NCBI GenBank assembly: GCA_964432985.1
Contig: CAYSPT010000012.1
Location: 1 to 64,000 of the forward strand
Origin: CAYSPT01 sp964432985
Lineage (GTDB): Bacteria > Muiribacteriota > CAYSPT01
Direction of reading: 5' to 3'
Length of the DNA: 64,000 nucleotides
This document shows positions 43,586 to 53,200 of the stretch, one piece after another (positions within the stretch are counted from its first letter, which is position 1; every line of letters begins with the position of its first letter). The position numbers were made by a program, and so were the translations under genes. The notes under the pieces were generated by a model. That model had not been told where the DNA came from and made no database searches. It was given only the letters and a program-made list of their open reading frames with translations.

Positions 43586-44716
43586 ATCGGCGAATTTTTT
43601 CGTCAGTAGACCGGGTCCCAATTCTGCGGACAGAAGAACGCCGGCAATTTTTTCGGCTGCGTGACCGTCTCCGTACGGATTACGAATCTGTGCGCACTTC
43701 TCGTGAAAAGCCGCGGACAGCACCTCGTTCAGCCCGGCTTTTATGGCTTCCTGATCAAACGAGGCACACACCACGTTACCGGCTTTCACACGGCTCAACT
43801 GCCGCATACCCACGTGAAGATAGGGCAGCGAAAAACTGGGGGCTTCCACGATACCGCTGGAAGAGTTGCCGACCATGGCGCCGGCGTACTTCAACAGGTT
43901 CAAGTACAGTGTCCTGCCGAGACAGGAAAATACCCCGGAATTGCTCCTGGTGGAACAAAATGTTTCAATACCGTGCCTGATTATCCTGTTGCCGGCATCT
44001 GCGTTGGGGTAAGTGAAAATCATGGAGCCCCGATACCCGGCGAGGGCTTCAAGAATGATGGAGGTTTGTTCCCTGGTGACATCGGCATCCGTTGTTTCGG
44101 GATGGAAGGTCACTACCAGCGTGCGGCGGTCAACCTTTAATCCGAGCTGCGACTCCAGTTCCCGGCGGGACAGCGGTTCCATGTTCTTGATGGAGTCGAG
44201 ATTGAGCTCTCCGGTGACGTGAACTCTCCAGGATTCCTCTCCCATCTGACACAGTCTCCAGGCGTGACTGTCAAGCGCGGCGAAATGAAGGTGGCTCATC
44301 TTGGTAATGGCGTGCCTGATGAGCTCGTCGGCCAGACCTTCGGTCACGTCGCCTCCGGAAATATGCGCCACCGGAACAGAAAGAACCAGCGCCGCCAGTG
44401 CAGCCGCCAGGACCTCGTAGCGGTCACCGAGGATGACCAGGATATCGGGAGACAAGCGGGATATAGCATCGGTCAGGTCAACGACACCAAGCCCCAGGGA
44501 TTTTCCGATCCCGGCAGGAGTGTCGTCATCCAATACCATCTCGACGGTTTCCGTACGTTTCCATCCATCACCTTTAATTACATCCACGGTGTTGCCGAAC
44601 TCCGGCGACAGATGTGCTCCCGTGACCAGCACTGTCAAAAGGCAATCATCATCTGCTTCCAGTTCCCTGATAAGCCAGTAGAGCAAATCGTACTCAGCCC
44701 GGGACCCGGTTACCAC
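43541..44716 (-). CDS. neuC: NeuC-type UDP-GlcNAc 2-epimerase (hydrolysing), start in gap
   Basis: About 391 residues are visible. The sequence opens VVTGSRAEYDLLYWLIREL, the usual second to fourth turn of NeuC/LegG, so only a handful of N-terminal residues fall in the N gap. Further motifs: LGDRYEVLAAALAAL, HISGGDVTEG, TFHPET and GNSSSGIVEAPSF (UDP site). It converts UDP-GlcNAc (or a diacetamido analogue) to the mannose-configured sugar for NeuB. A GAGGAGG site is preserved just beyond the gap at about 44822-44832. Confidence 0.88.
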   Translation of the reverse strand: MVTGSRAEYDLLYWLIRELEADDDCLLTVLVTGAHLSPEFGNTVDVIKGDGWKRTETVEMVLDDDTPAGIGKSLGLGVVDLTDAISRLSPDILVILGDRYEVLAAALAALVLSVPVAHISGGDVTEGLADELIRHAITKMSHLHFAALDSHAWRLCQMGEESWRVHVTGELNLDSIKNMEPLSRRELESQLGLKVDRRTLVVTFHPETTDADVTREQTSIILEALAGYRGSMIFTYPNADAGNRIIRHGIETFCSTRSNSGVFSCLGRTLYLNLLKYAGAMVGNSSSGIVEAPSFSLPYLHVGMRQLSRVKAGNVVCASFDQEAIKAGLNEVLSAAFHEKCAQIRNPYGDGHAAEKIAGVLLSAELGPGLLTKKFADISTQPDLQQGESLS

Positions 44717-44816
44717 NNNNNNNNNNNNNNNNNNNNNNNNNNNNNNNNNNNNNNNNNNNNNNNNNNNNNNNNNNNNNNNNNNNNNNNNNNNNNNNNNNNN
44801 NNNNNNNNNNNNNNNN
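44717..44816. other. Assembly gap (100 N)
   Basis: Exactly 100 N. It covers the NeuC start codon. The ribosome site on the far side and the near-complete NeuC suggest that little real sequence is missing. Confidence 0.95.
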
Positions 44817-44869
44817 GGACACCTCCTCAACCCGGAATTGGCGGAGGCAAATTCTGGGTTAAGATATAC

Positions 44870-44994
44870 AATACAATTGTATCAAGTATTTATCAACCTA
44901 CTTTCTACGCTGCTTGCTTGAGGGTGGGATTGACAAACTATGTTACTGAACAATGTTCTATAGACCAGATAGGAAATGAAGGTTTTCTCGGGTT
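44870..44994. repeat. Dispersed element copy with adjoining ATACAATTGTAT palindrome
   Basis: The perfect palindrome at 44870-44881 matches the junction of the tandem operators in the two composite modules (GATACAATTGTACC, GTTACAATTGTAAC). An element copy follows (about 44900-44994): CTTGCTTGAGGGTGGGATTG, ACAAACTATGTTACTGAACA, then ATGTTCTATAGACC. It lies upstream of the plus-strand radical SAM fusion gene, in inverted orientation relative to the copies at 941 and 59738. Confidence 0.65.
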
Positions 44995-45077
44995 TGTTTT
45001 AGTTCACTTAAAAACTCAATTTTTACGCATAAAATTCAATAACTCTGGTAAAATCGGTGGGAAAGGATATCCTGTCT

Positions 45078-47480
45078 GTGAAAATCATTTTAATCCAACC
45101 CAAAGCCCACCAGGACAATCCCGATTACGTCAATGAACCGCTCGGGCTCGGTTACCTGGCGGCCATACTGCTGGACTCCGGGCTGACAGACGTCCACGTC
45201 AGAACGTCGCTGTTCGACGATTACTCGGAAACCATTCAACTGGCCAGGGATGCCCATTTGATAGGACTTACCGCCACGTCGCCCATGATCAAAAGCGCGC
45301 TTTACATTTCCCGTGAAATCAAGGCCGTCAATCCCGACGCTTTGGTGGTTCTCGGAGGGGCCCACGCCACGGCCCTGCCGGAAGAAAGCGCCCGGCTGGA
45401 TCCCATTGATGTGGTGGTCAGGGGAGAAGGAGAGATCACGTTTCTCGAGCTTGCCCGGGCACTGGAGCAGGGTACGAGGGATTTCAAAGATATCCCGGGC
45501 TTGACGTTCACGAGCAAGGGGAAGACGATTCACACTCCCCACCGGGACCTCATTCAGGACCTGGACCATCTGCCGTTTCCGGCCAGGCATCTGTACAAGC
45601 TCGAACGGTTCCTCGACCGGGGAGAGACGTTGTTCGGAGACAGAGGCAGCTGGATTTTCTCGAGCCGGGGGTGTCCTTATAAGTGCACTTATTGTGCTTC
45701 CAACATTTTGTGGACCCGAAAGTGGCGGCCCAGGTCATCGGAAAACATACTGCAAGAGATCCGGTTTCTGGTAGAACACTACCACGTCAACCGGATCAAT
45801 TTCGCCGACGACACCTTCACCGTTTCTCCCAAGCGCGTCCGTGAATTCTGCTCCCTGCTCAAGCAAAGCGGTCTGCCCATTACCTGGGGGTGCAATATAA
45901 GAGTAGATACCGTGGACCAGGACCTGCTGACAGAGATGAGCGACAACGGGTGTACTGACGTCTGGATTGGGGCCGAGAGCGGCTCTCCACGGATTTTGAA
46001 ACATCTCAAGAAGACCATCACACCGCAGCAGATAGAACAGGTGTTCGGATGGGCACGTGAAGCGGGTCTCCAGCGCCGGGGTTATTTCATGATCGGTTCT
46101 CCCGAAGAGAACCTGGAGAGCATCACGGAAACGGAAAAGCTGATTGACCTGGTGGAGCCGGACAGCACCTCCATATCGATATTTACCCCCTACCCGGGAT
46201 GTGAAGCTTACCGCAGCGCTCTGGAGGAAGGTTTCGATCCGAAACGGCTCGACTGGTCGCAAATCGACCTTTACAACCGGGTCCTCAGGCCGACGCGCCA
46301 TCTCACCATCAAGGAAATAAAAACACAGCACACACGCTTGCTGGAAAAATACCACCTGATAATATCCACCAGGGGAAAAACAACAAAGACGGATGCCGGT
46401 CCCGTTTTGACTCAGGCGCACACCGAAGTGGTCGGAATAGATCAAGCCAGCCGCTGGCATGAGCACCTCCAGCGGCTTCCTCAGAATCTCAACGATGTGT
46501 ATTTTTTCCCGGAATACTGCCGGGCGTTTCAGCAAGAGGGGTACGGTGCAGTCCAGTGTTTTATCTACCGCGAGGGTGACCACCTGTTCGTTCACGTGTT
46601 TCTCAAGCGGCACATCGAGCAGGTGGCCGGCAAAACCATCACGCCCCATTGCTACGATATGGAGACCCCTTACGGTTACGGGGGGCCAGTGGCAACCTCC
46701 ATGGACCTCGGTTTCCTCACCCGGGCGCACCAGGCCCTTTCAGAGTTCTGCCGGGCAGAAAACATCGTGTGCGAGTTCGTGCGGTTTCACCCTCTTACCG
46801 AATGCCTCCGTTATTCGGCGGGAATGCTGCCGCTCAGCTTCAACCGCCTGACCGTACAGGTCGACGTTACCCGGGATAAAGACGCCATATGGAAAAGCTA
46901 CACCGGCACCGGGCGGAACATGATACGCAAAGCTGTCAAAGCAGGTGTCACCATCGAGCGGGCCGAATCGGAAGACGATCTCAGGGAGTTCGCCGGCCTC
47001 TACCGAAAAACAATGGAACGGGTCAAGGCAGATTCATTTTACTTTTTCCCGGATTCCTTTTTCACCACTATGCACACCCTGTTGCGAGAAAACTTCCTTC
47101 TTCTCATCGCCCGCCTGGACGGAGTCATGGCCGCCGGCGCCATCTTCCTGAAAAGCCCCCTGTATTTTCACTATCACCTGGCCGGCAGCCGGACTGACTG
47201 CCGCAAGGCCGCTCCCAACAACCTGCTGCTTCATGAAGCCATCCTGGAAGCGGTACGGGGTAAGCAGGTAAAGATGCACCTGGGAGGAGGAAGCACTACC
47301 GTCACCAGGGACACGCTGTTCAAGTTCAAGACCAATTTCTCTCCCCTCAGGGCCAGGTTCTTCATCGGAACCAGAATCCACCAGCCCGACGTGTACGAGC
47401 ACCTGCGGGACATCTGGCTCAAGGAAAATCCGGGCCGGGAAGGGGAGCTGAAAACGGTGCTGCAGGTCTACCGATTCTGA
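45078..47480 (+). CDS. B12-binding radical SAM domain fused to a FemAB/GNAT-like acyltransferase
   Basis: 800 residues from GTG 45078 (AAAGGA ten bases upstream; GTG 45057 would add seven). Residues about 1-170: cobalamin-binding domain (LGGAHATALPEE). About 190-430: radical SAM core with C199, C203, C206 in SRGCPYKCTYC. About 445-800: an acetyltransferase-like domain of the FemAB/BioF2 type, with RNMIRKAVKAGV, GVMAAGAIFLKSPLYFHYHLAG and LFKFKTNFSPLRARF. The join lies near TKTDAGPVLT. Beside the sugar-acid genes it may methylate and N-acylate one substrate (inference). It overlaps the CstA gene tail-to-tail by 13 bp. Confidence 0.82.
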   Translation: MKIILIQPKAHQDNPDYVNEPLGLGYLAAILLDSGLTDVHVRTSLFDDYSETIQLARDAHLIGLTATSPMIKSALYISREIKAVNPDALVVLGGAHATALPEESARLDPIDVVVRGEGEITFLELARALEQGTRDFKDIPGLTFTSKGKTIHTPHRDLIQDLDHLPFPARHLYKLERFLDRGETLFGDRGSWIFSSRGCPYKCTYCASNILWTRKWRPRSSENILQEIRFLVEHYHVNRINFADDTFTVSPKRVREFCSLLKQSGLPITWGCNIRVDTVDQDLLTEMSDNGCTDVWIGAESGSPRILKHLKKTITPQQIEQVFGWAREAGLQRRGYFMIGSPEENLESITETEKLIDLVEPDSTSISIFTPYPGCEAYRSALEEGFDPKRLDWSQIDLYNRVLRPTRHLTIKEIKTQHTRLLEKYHLIISTRGKTTKTDAGPVLTQAHTEVVGIDQASRWHEHLQRLPQNLNDVYFFPEYCRAFQQEGYGAVQCFIYREGDHLFVHVFLKRHIEQVAGKTITPHCYDMETPYGYGGPVATSMDLGFLTRAHQALSEFCRAENIVCEFVRFHPLTECLRYSAGMLPLSFNRLTVQVDVTRDKDAIWKSYTGTGRNMIRKAVKAGVTIERAESEDDLREFAGLYRKTMERVKADSFYFFPDSFFTTMHTLLRENFLLLIARLDGVMAAGAIFLKSPLYFHYHLAGSRTDCRKAAPNNLLLHEAILEAVRGKQVKMHLGGGSTTVTRDTLFKFKTNFSPLRARFFIGTRIHQPDVYEHLRDIWLKENPGREGELKTVLQVYRF

Positions 47481-49144
47481 CGGATACGGCGCAGCTTCAC
47501 GAAGGTTTCCCTGGCCACTTCCAGGGACAGAACCATCAGACCCAGCGCTACCGCCGCCAGGAGGTAGTTCGAGTCTTTTCCCGGAGTCGGGAACATGAAG
47601 TACCATCCCTGGTACCCGAGTGCCCCGATGGTGGTCACCAGCATGAACAGGGCCGGCAGCAGCGTGTAGAGAACGGGCTTACGGTGGGCGGCCAGGTAAG
47701 CGGTGATGACAATCAGAGCCAGGGCCGCTATCAACTGGTTGGCCGCTCCGAACACAGGCCAGATGATGCTGAAGCGTCCGGTGACCGCCAGATAACCGGC
47801 CGGAACGGTCACGATGAGCGACCCCACCCACCGGTTGCGTGCCGCCTTCACCACCGGGCCGAATAGCTCCGCGGTGACGAACCGTCCCAGCCTGACCGCC
47901 GTGTCCAGGGTAGTCATGACAAAGGTGTTGATGAGAATAATGCCGAACGCCGTTCCGGCAGCCTGCTTGACCATCGGTGATACCAGGACGCCGAACCCTT
48001 TCCCGAACGCGGTAATGGGGCTTATCTTGAGGTTGGCGAGAAATCCGAGTCCCTCCTTACCCGGCGGCGGCGTATCCCAGTAGAGACCGGCCGCCACGGC
48101 CAGCACCGCCAGCAAGGCCAGTGCCCCTTCGGTGAGCATGGACCCGAAGCCTACTGCCAGACCTTCTGTTTCGCTTGACAATTGTTTCGACGAAGTGCCG
48201 CTGGCTACCAGTGAATGGAATCCCGAAATAGCTCCGCAGGCCACGATGACAAAAAGCATGGGCCACAGCGGTCCCTGGGACCACCCTTCAGAACTGATAA
48301 AAGCCGGCGCCTTTAGCGGAGGAGGAGACAGGAAAAAACCAGTGTAGCCGATGGCCATTCCCAGCAGCAGCAACCAGGTGCAAAGGTAGTCGCGAGGCTG
48401 CAGCAGAAGCCACACCGGCAGCGCCGAGGCCACCAGCCCGTATACGAGCAGGAACACCGACCATACATGGTGAATATGATTTCCGGAGATTCCGGGAATG
48501 ACCTGGCCTATGTCGACAGGATATATCTTTCCGAGCCATATAAATCCCCCGATAAAGAGGAGGGCGCCCAGCGTCCCGGCCCACAGCGGCAACACGCGCC
48601 GGTTCACTGCCACCCCCAGCACGATAGCCAGTGGAATCATACCCAGGCTGGGAATTACCACCGCCGGTGCCGACACGAAGGTTTTCGCCGCCGCCGAAGC
48701 GAACACGGCAATGATGAGCACCAGTGCTGCCCAGACAAAAGCCGAAAACAGTAACCGCCCCCGCCGGCCGACGCACTGTTCGGTCACTTCGGCGATACTA
48801 GCTCCCCGGGAACGCACCGAGATCATCAATGTCAGGTAGTCATGGACCGCCCCGATAAACACCACACCAAAGGCTATCCAGGCAACCACCGGTGCCCATC
48901 CGAACAACGCCACCGCGGCTACCGGGCCGAGAATGGGCCCGGCACCGGCGATGGACGAAAAGTGGTGGCCGAACAAAACAAAGCGGTTGGTCGGGCAGAA
49001 ATCGACATCGTCCCGGCAGGTATGGGCGGGAGTCTCGTTTGTATCGGAGGGCCCGATCAGTTTGCGCTCGATCCTGCGGCCGTATTTATAGTGGGCGACG
49101 ATAAACCAGGCAAGCAAGATAAAAACAAGCAGTACCGGGATCAC
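47468..49144 (-). CDS. cstA: CstA-family carbon starvation/pyruvate or peptide transporter
   Basis: 558 residues from GTG 49144. About 14-16 hydrophobic segments; family motifs RFVLFGHHFSSIAGAGPILGP (about 53-73), GAVHDYLTLMISVRSRG and ISGFHSLVASGTSSKQL are intact. It is shorter than E. coli CstA (701) and BtsT, as in many non-enteric members. The family imports pyruvate or peptides. It follows the Skp-like gene by 2 bp, an unexpected operon partner. Confidence 0.9.
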   Translation of the reverse strand: MIPVLLVFILLAWFIVAHYKYGRRIERKLIGPSDTNETPAHTCRDDVDFCPTNRFVLFGHHFSSIAGAGPILGPVAAVALFGWAPVVAWIAFGVVFIGAVHDYLTLMISVRSRGASIAEVTEQCVGRRGRLLFSAFVWAALVLIIAVFASAAAKTFVSAPAVVIPSLGMIPLAIVLGVAVNRRVLPLWAGTLGALLFIGGFIWLGKIYPVDIGQVIPGISGNHIHHVWSVFLLVYGLVASALPVWLLLQPRDYLCTWLLLLGMAIGYTGFFLSPPPLKAPAFISSEGWSQGPLWPMLFVIVACGAISGFHSLVASGTSSKQLSSETEGLAVGFGSMLTEGALALLAVLAVAAGLYWDTPPPGKEGLGFLANLKISPITAFGKGFGVLVSPMVKQAAGTAFGIILINTFVMTTLDTAVRLGRFVTAELFGPVVKAARNRWVGSLIVTVPAGYLAVTGRFSIIWPVFGAANQLIAALALIVITAYLAAHRKPVLYTLLPALFMLVTTIGALGYQGWYFMFPTPGKDSNYLLAAVALGLMVLSLEVARETFVKLRRIRQNR

Positions 49145-49146
49145 TG

Positions 49147-50169
49147 TCAGTTTCTTTCATTCAAATGTTGTTCAATCAATCGCTGCTCGATAAGTTGTTT
49201 CGTAACCGATATCTCCACATCTCCGGCCCCGTAGAGGGTCAACAGGCGCGCCACAGCTTCAGCGGTGTAATCGGTCACCTGCGTACCCGGATCGACAGGA
49301 AAAACCATGGTGTCGAGAACGAATGGAAATACCGCAGCCAGGCTCTCCCTGCCGTGACAGATTTCTTCGGCCACGGACAGGTAATCATCCGATTCTGGAA
49401 ATCCGGGTTCGGTTTCTTTTCTTGGAAGGAAAGGCAAATAATCCTGGATGAGATACGAGGAGTTGATGATGACGGCCAGGTTGTTCTCACCGGCGATGGC
49501 TTCCAGGATTTTCCTCACATCAGCGCGCATACCCCAGTAGATGCGGTCGGTCTCCATGAAATCGGTATAGCTGTCCGGAGGCGCCACCAGAAACTGTTGT
49601 TCATCGATTGCCCGCCGCATGATCTCTCTTTCTTCCATGAGGGACTCTATTGCTTCCAGGAGAACTGCCCGCTTCTTTTCGAACCGTTTTTTCTCTCTGG
49701 TCTTGATTTCATCGATGACCGGATCGTCTTTGGAAAGTCCCCGGGTCTCCGACTCGATCCGCTTGAGGTAGGCCGCGATCAGGTCTTCCAGTGCTTTTTT
49801 TTCTTTTTTCAGCCGTTTTTCCTGCTCGGCGATACCCGCTTCGAGTTGTTTTATCTCCTGCTTGAAAGCTCCTGACTGCATTTCTTCAGCCCGCTTGACC
49901 GCCCGCTCGCGACGGGCTTTGAGCCGCTCCGCCGGGGGCAGTTTGGCGATGACGGGATCGAATTTTATAAACCGGGAATTGATAAAATCATACTCGCGGA
50001 GACGGGGATGGAAGAAGTACACCAGGGCCAGGTCCACGGTGCCGAATTTCAGTTCGGCTGCCTGTACACCACCACCCAATGGTTTGGAAAAGCCGGTCAA
50101 TACCAGAAGGATACAGGTTCCGGCCAATAAAAGAAGCGGAATGGTTCCAGTCGGTTTATGCGCGGTCAT
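49147..50169 (-). CDS. Exported coiled-coil protein, Skp/OmpH-like
   Basis: 340 residues. A membrane or signal segment (about 10-38) precedes KFGTVDLALVYFFHPRLREYDF, which parallels the VGVVDLQKV start of Skp. A long charged coiled coil follows (about 75-185, FKQEIKQLEAGIAEQEKRLKKEKKALED) and then NNLAVIINSSYLIQDYLPFLP, like the Skp C-terminal strand. It is twice the length of Skp and has a C-terminal extension. A similar protein lies on the other side of the 1515-residue gene, so both may chaperone it across the periplasm (inference). Confidence 0.65.
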   Translation of the reverse strand: MTAHKPTGTIPLLLLAGTCILLVLTGFSKPLGGGVQAAELKFGTVDLALVYFFHPRLREYDFINSRFIKFDPVIAKLPPAERLKARRERAVKRAEEMQSGAFKQEIKQLEAGIAEQEKRLKKEKKALEDLIAAYLKRIESETRGLSKDDPVIDEIKTREKKRFEKKRAVLLEAIESLMEEREIMRRAIDEQQFLVAPPDSYTDFMETDRIYWGMRADVRKILEAIAGENNLAVIINSSYLIQDYLPFLPRKETEPGFPESDDYLSVAEEICHGRESLAAVFPFVLDTMVFPVDPGTQVTDYTAEAVARLLTLYGAGDVEISVTKQLIEQRLIEQHLNERN

Positions 50170-50179
50170 CTACGTCTGC

Positions 50180-50231
50180 CTATTCCTCTCCTTCGCCTTC
50201 ACCTTCACCCTCACCTTCACCTTCACCCTCG
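50180..50231 (-). repeat. Hexanucleotide tract encoding the Gly-Glu tail
   Basis: Imperfect CCTTCA/CCCTCA/CCCTCG units on the plus strand encode alternating Gly and Glu at the C-terminus of the large exported protein. Being 6-bp units, length changes would stay in frame. Comparable (GE)n tails occur in several PVC and candidate-phylum surface proteins. Confidence 0.7.
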
Positions 50232-53200
50232 CCGGAACCGCCGCCGGGTATGGTGAGCGTTCCCCCGTCGAAGTCGGCATTGGTCTGGATCGTGTGCACT
50301 TTGATCCGGGTGTCGGTGATTTCGAAGGGGATCTTGACGATCCGGCGGTTGCCGCAGACGTCGGCCACCGAGATCTCCAGGTGGTCGTCCTCGGCGCCTT
50401 CCACCTTGGTGGACGGCACCCGGAAAATCCAGTAGTAGGGAGTCTCTATGAGCTCTTCACCGTGCTGGATGCGGGTGTTTCTATCAATACTCAGCTCCGT
50501 TTTGCCCTCCTCGGTAGCGAATACCAGGTCCATCTCACCGTTGTCTTCGCTGCCATCGGTGTTGTCAAACGCTCGCACCGACAGCCGGAACCGCACCCCC
50601 TCACCCACCTTGATCCGGTAGACCGTACCGGGAGGTTCGAGCTTTCCTTCCAGGAAGGTGCTGAGATCGATAACGAAGGGCTCCATGTTCTCGCCCACGT
50701 CTTTGAGGGGATCTTCAGGGAACCGGTCGTAGTAGCCGTCCGATTCGGGATCGCTCTGGGATGGAAGCGGGTAGATGGAGCGTCCCCGTTCGTCCTGTAC
50801 CTTGAGGACAAACCCGGTCAGGTGGCCGGTGCCGAATCCGCTGGGCTCCGGAGCAGGTCCCCCCGACCACTGCATGCTGTCGTTTCCATTGGCAGGCTCC
50901 TCCACCGACTCGACCTCGATACGGGAGGTGCCGCCGAAGCCGGTCCCTATTTCGATGTCCAGGTCGGGGGGGTCGTTGTCCCACACATGGATCGCACCGG
51001 TGGCGGTGGACTCGCCGTCGATGTCCGTTGCCGTGCCGTCGGGGTAGACTCCGAAGCCTGCCGTGACGGTGGAAGCGATATTTTCAACAGAGCTGTCGCA
51101 GGTAACGTCTCTACTGCCCAGGACAATCTTGCCGCTTCTACCGGCTCCGTCGCAGCCGATGGCCAGGTATTCCGTCTCCCGGCTGTCTCCCGGCATGACG
51201 AAATCACCCTTGCCGACGGTGTCGATGGCAAACACGGTGCGGCTGACGAACTCCCCATTGGTGTAATTGCTTTTCGCTGCGGGCCGGCCCGCCACCGATT
51301 GCTCACTCTCATCGAGGATGTCTTCACTCTCCTTGGTTACATTGTAGTATAGCCACTGCTTTGTCTTGGGATCTGCGTAGAGCAGCCGCCCCAGGTGATC
51401 GCCGCCGAAGTTGGGATTGTTGTCCCGCACTTCGAACTTGATCTCGCCGGTGCGGGGAAAGAGATCGCCGGTGGTGGCTCCTGAAAACTCCTCCACGCTG
51501 GTGTAAGCTTCGCCGTCCTTCACTCCCGTGTGGATAAAATTGCCCGCGTCATCGCTGGCGTCAATAAGCTTCACCACCGGTGCGGTGCGGTCCAGCACCG
51601 TGACGTTGAACCGGGACACCGCCACCTTGTAGGTCAACACCTCGCGGTAGTCGATGACAGTGCTGCCCTCGTACACCGGCGCCCAGGTCCGCTTCCAGTA
51701 CTTCAGCCGGGCGGTGACCGCATAGTAGTCGGGCGATATGGGTGTCTTGAACGTCAGTTCCAGCCGGGGTACCGCCGGGCCGGAGGTGCCTTCCTGCGGA
51801 TACGGGCTCAGCCAATCTACGGACACGTTGTCCGTCCTGATGATGTTGTTGGCCACCCGGGTGCTTCCGTCGGGCATGGTCTCCCCCACGAAGGTGGTGT
51901 CTCTCAGGTACAGGGGCCACCGCTCCCTGAAATAGTGGGGCGCCGTTCCGGTAACATGGTTGCCGGCGCTTTCCACCAGGTCCGCCGGGTCGTTGCCTCC
52001 CTTGGTCTCCTCCAGCTTGAAGAACCGCTTGCTCCCAGAGGTTTTAGCCGGGGTAATTTCGAGAGTAAGCTCGGGGCGGGCCATGATCCGCTGGCCGTCG
52101 TCGGGCCTGGTGATGTACCCGTAGACGATACCGCTGAACTTGTCGTGGGTCAGGTCCTTGTCACCGGTCTTGTACCAGTAATCGGGAATGGCTTCCGGGG
52201 CCACGATGACCCGGCTCGATCCGGGATTCCGGTCGCTTCGGCCATCCCGAGGAAGATCCACCGCCGGGTTGTTCAGCGGCACCTGGTAGATGCACAGCGG
52301 CAGCTTGACGTCCCCTTCGTACCCGTACAACCTGATGGTGTTGATGTCCTCGAAAATATCCGGCTGGCTGTAGGGAGAAGGATGGTTGCCCCCCGTTCCC
52401 AGGTTGTAGAAGGCCACCTGCAGGTCCCCCGGTTCGGGAGTTGGCGGCTTGGCCTGGGCTACCACGGTGATCATGTCCCAGTAGGTGTTCTGGTAAGCGG
52501 TCATGCTCTGGATACTCTGAAGCGTTCCCTTGGACTCCCACCAGAACGGCGGATAGGTCAGCGAGCCCCAATCCATCAGCCAGCACTCCAGCTCTACCTT
52601 GATCTGGTACTTGCCCCCATCGCGGAACAGGTACCGGTCCCCCGGTTTAAACTCGGGGCCGGTGTTGACGATCTTCCAGTCGCCCTCCACCGAAGGGGCC
52701 ACCTGGCGGACCTTCCAGGTGAAAACCGGGTTCTGTGGGTCCTGGCGGCTGGATTTACCCCAGTTTGGGTCCCGCTTGTCCAGGTAAACCGCCTGGCTCA
52801 GGCCGCCGGCTTTGTTGTCCAGGTCGTAGTCCACGTTGCTTCCCAGGGCGCCGTTCCAGTTTTCGAAGCACCAGGTGCCGCCGAAGTCGGAGCCGTAGTA
52901 GCCGTCCTCGTTGATCTGGATGGAACCTTCCTTCATGAAGTCGCGGCTCTGGATGTCCACGATGATGTCACCCTTGACGTGGGGCGGCATCCCCAGGTTG
53001 ACCACGGTCATATCCATGATAGGGCTGGCGGGAGTGGATATCTCCTCGAAGGGACCGTAGTAGGTGCCGCGGCAGCCGCAGCCCCGCTTGTAGATGGCCT
53101 GGCGGTACTTGGTGGTGCCGATGTGGAACCGGTGGTCGGTCATACCCCGGTCCTGGAACAGGGCGTAGTAAGTATCGCGGGTCTTCTCCATAGTCTGAGT

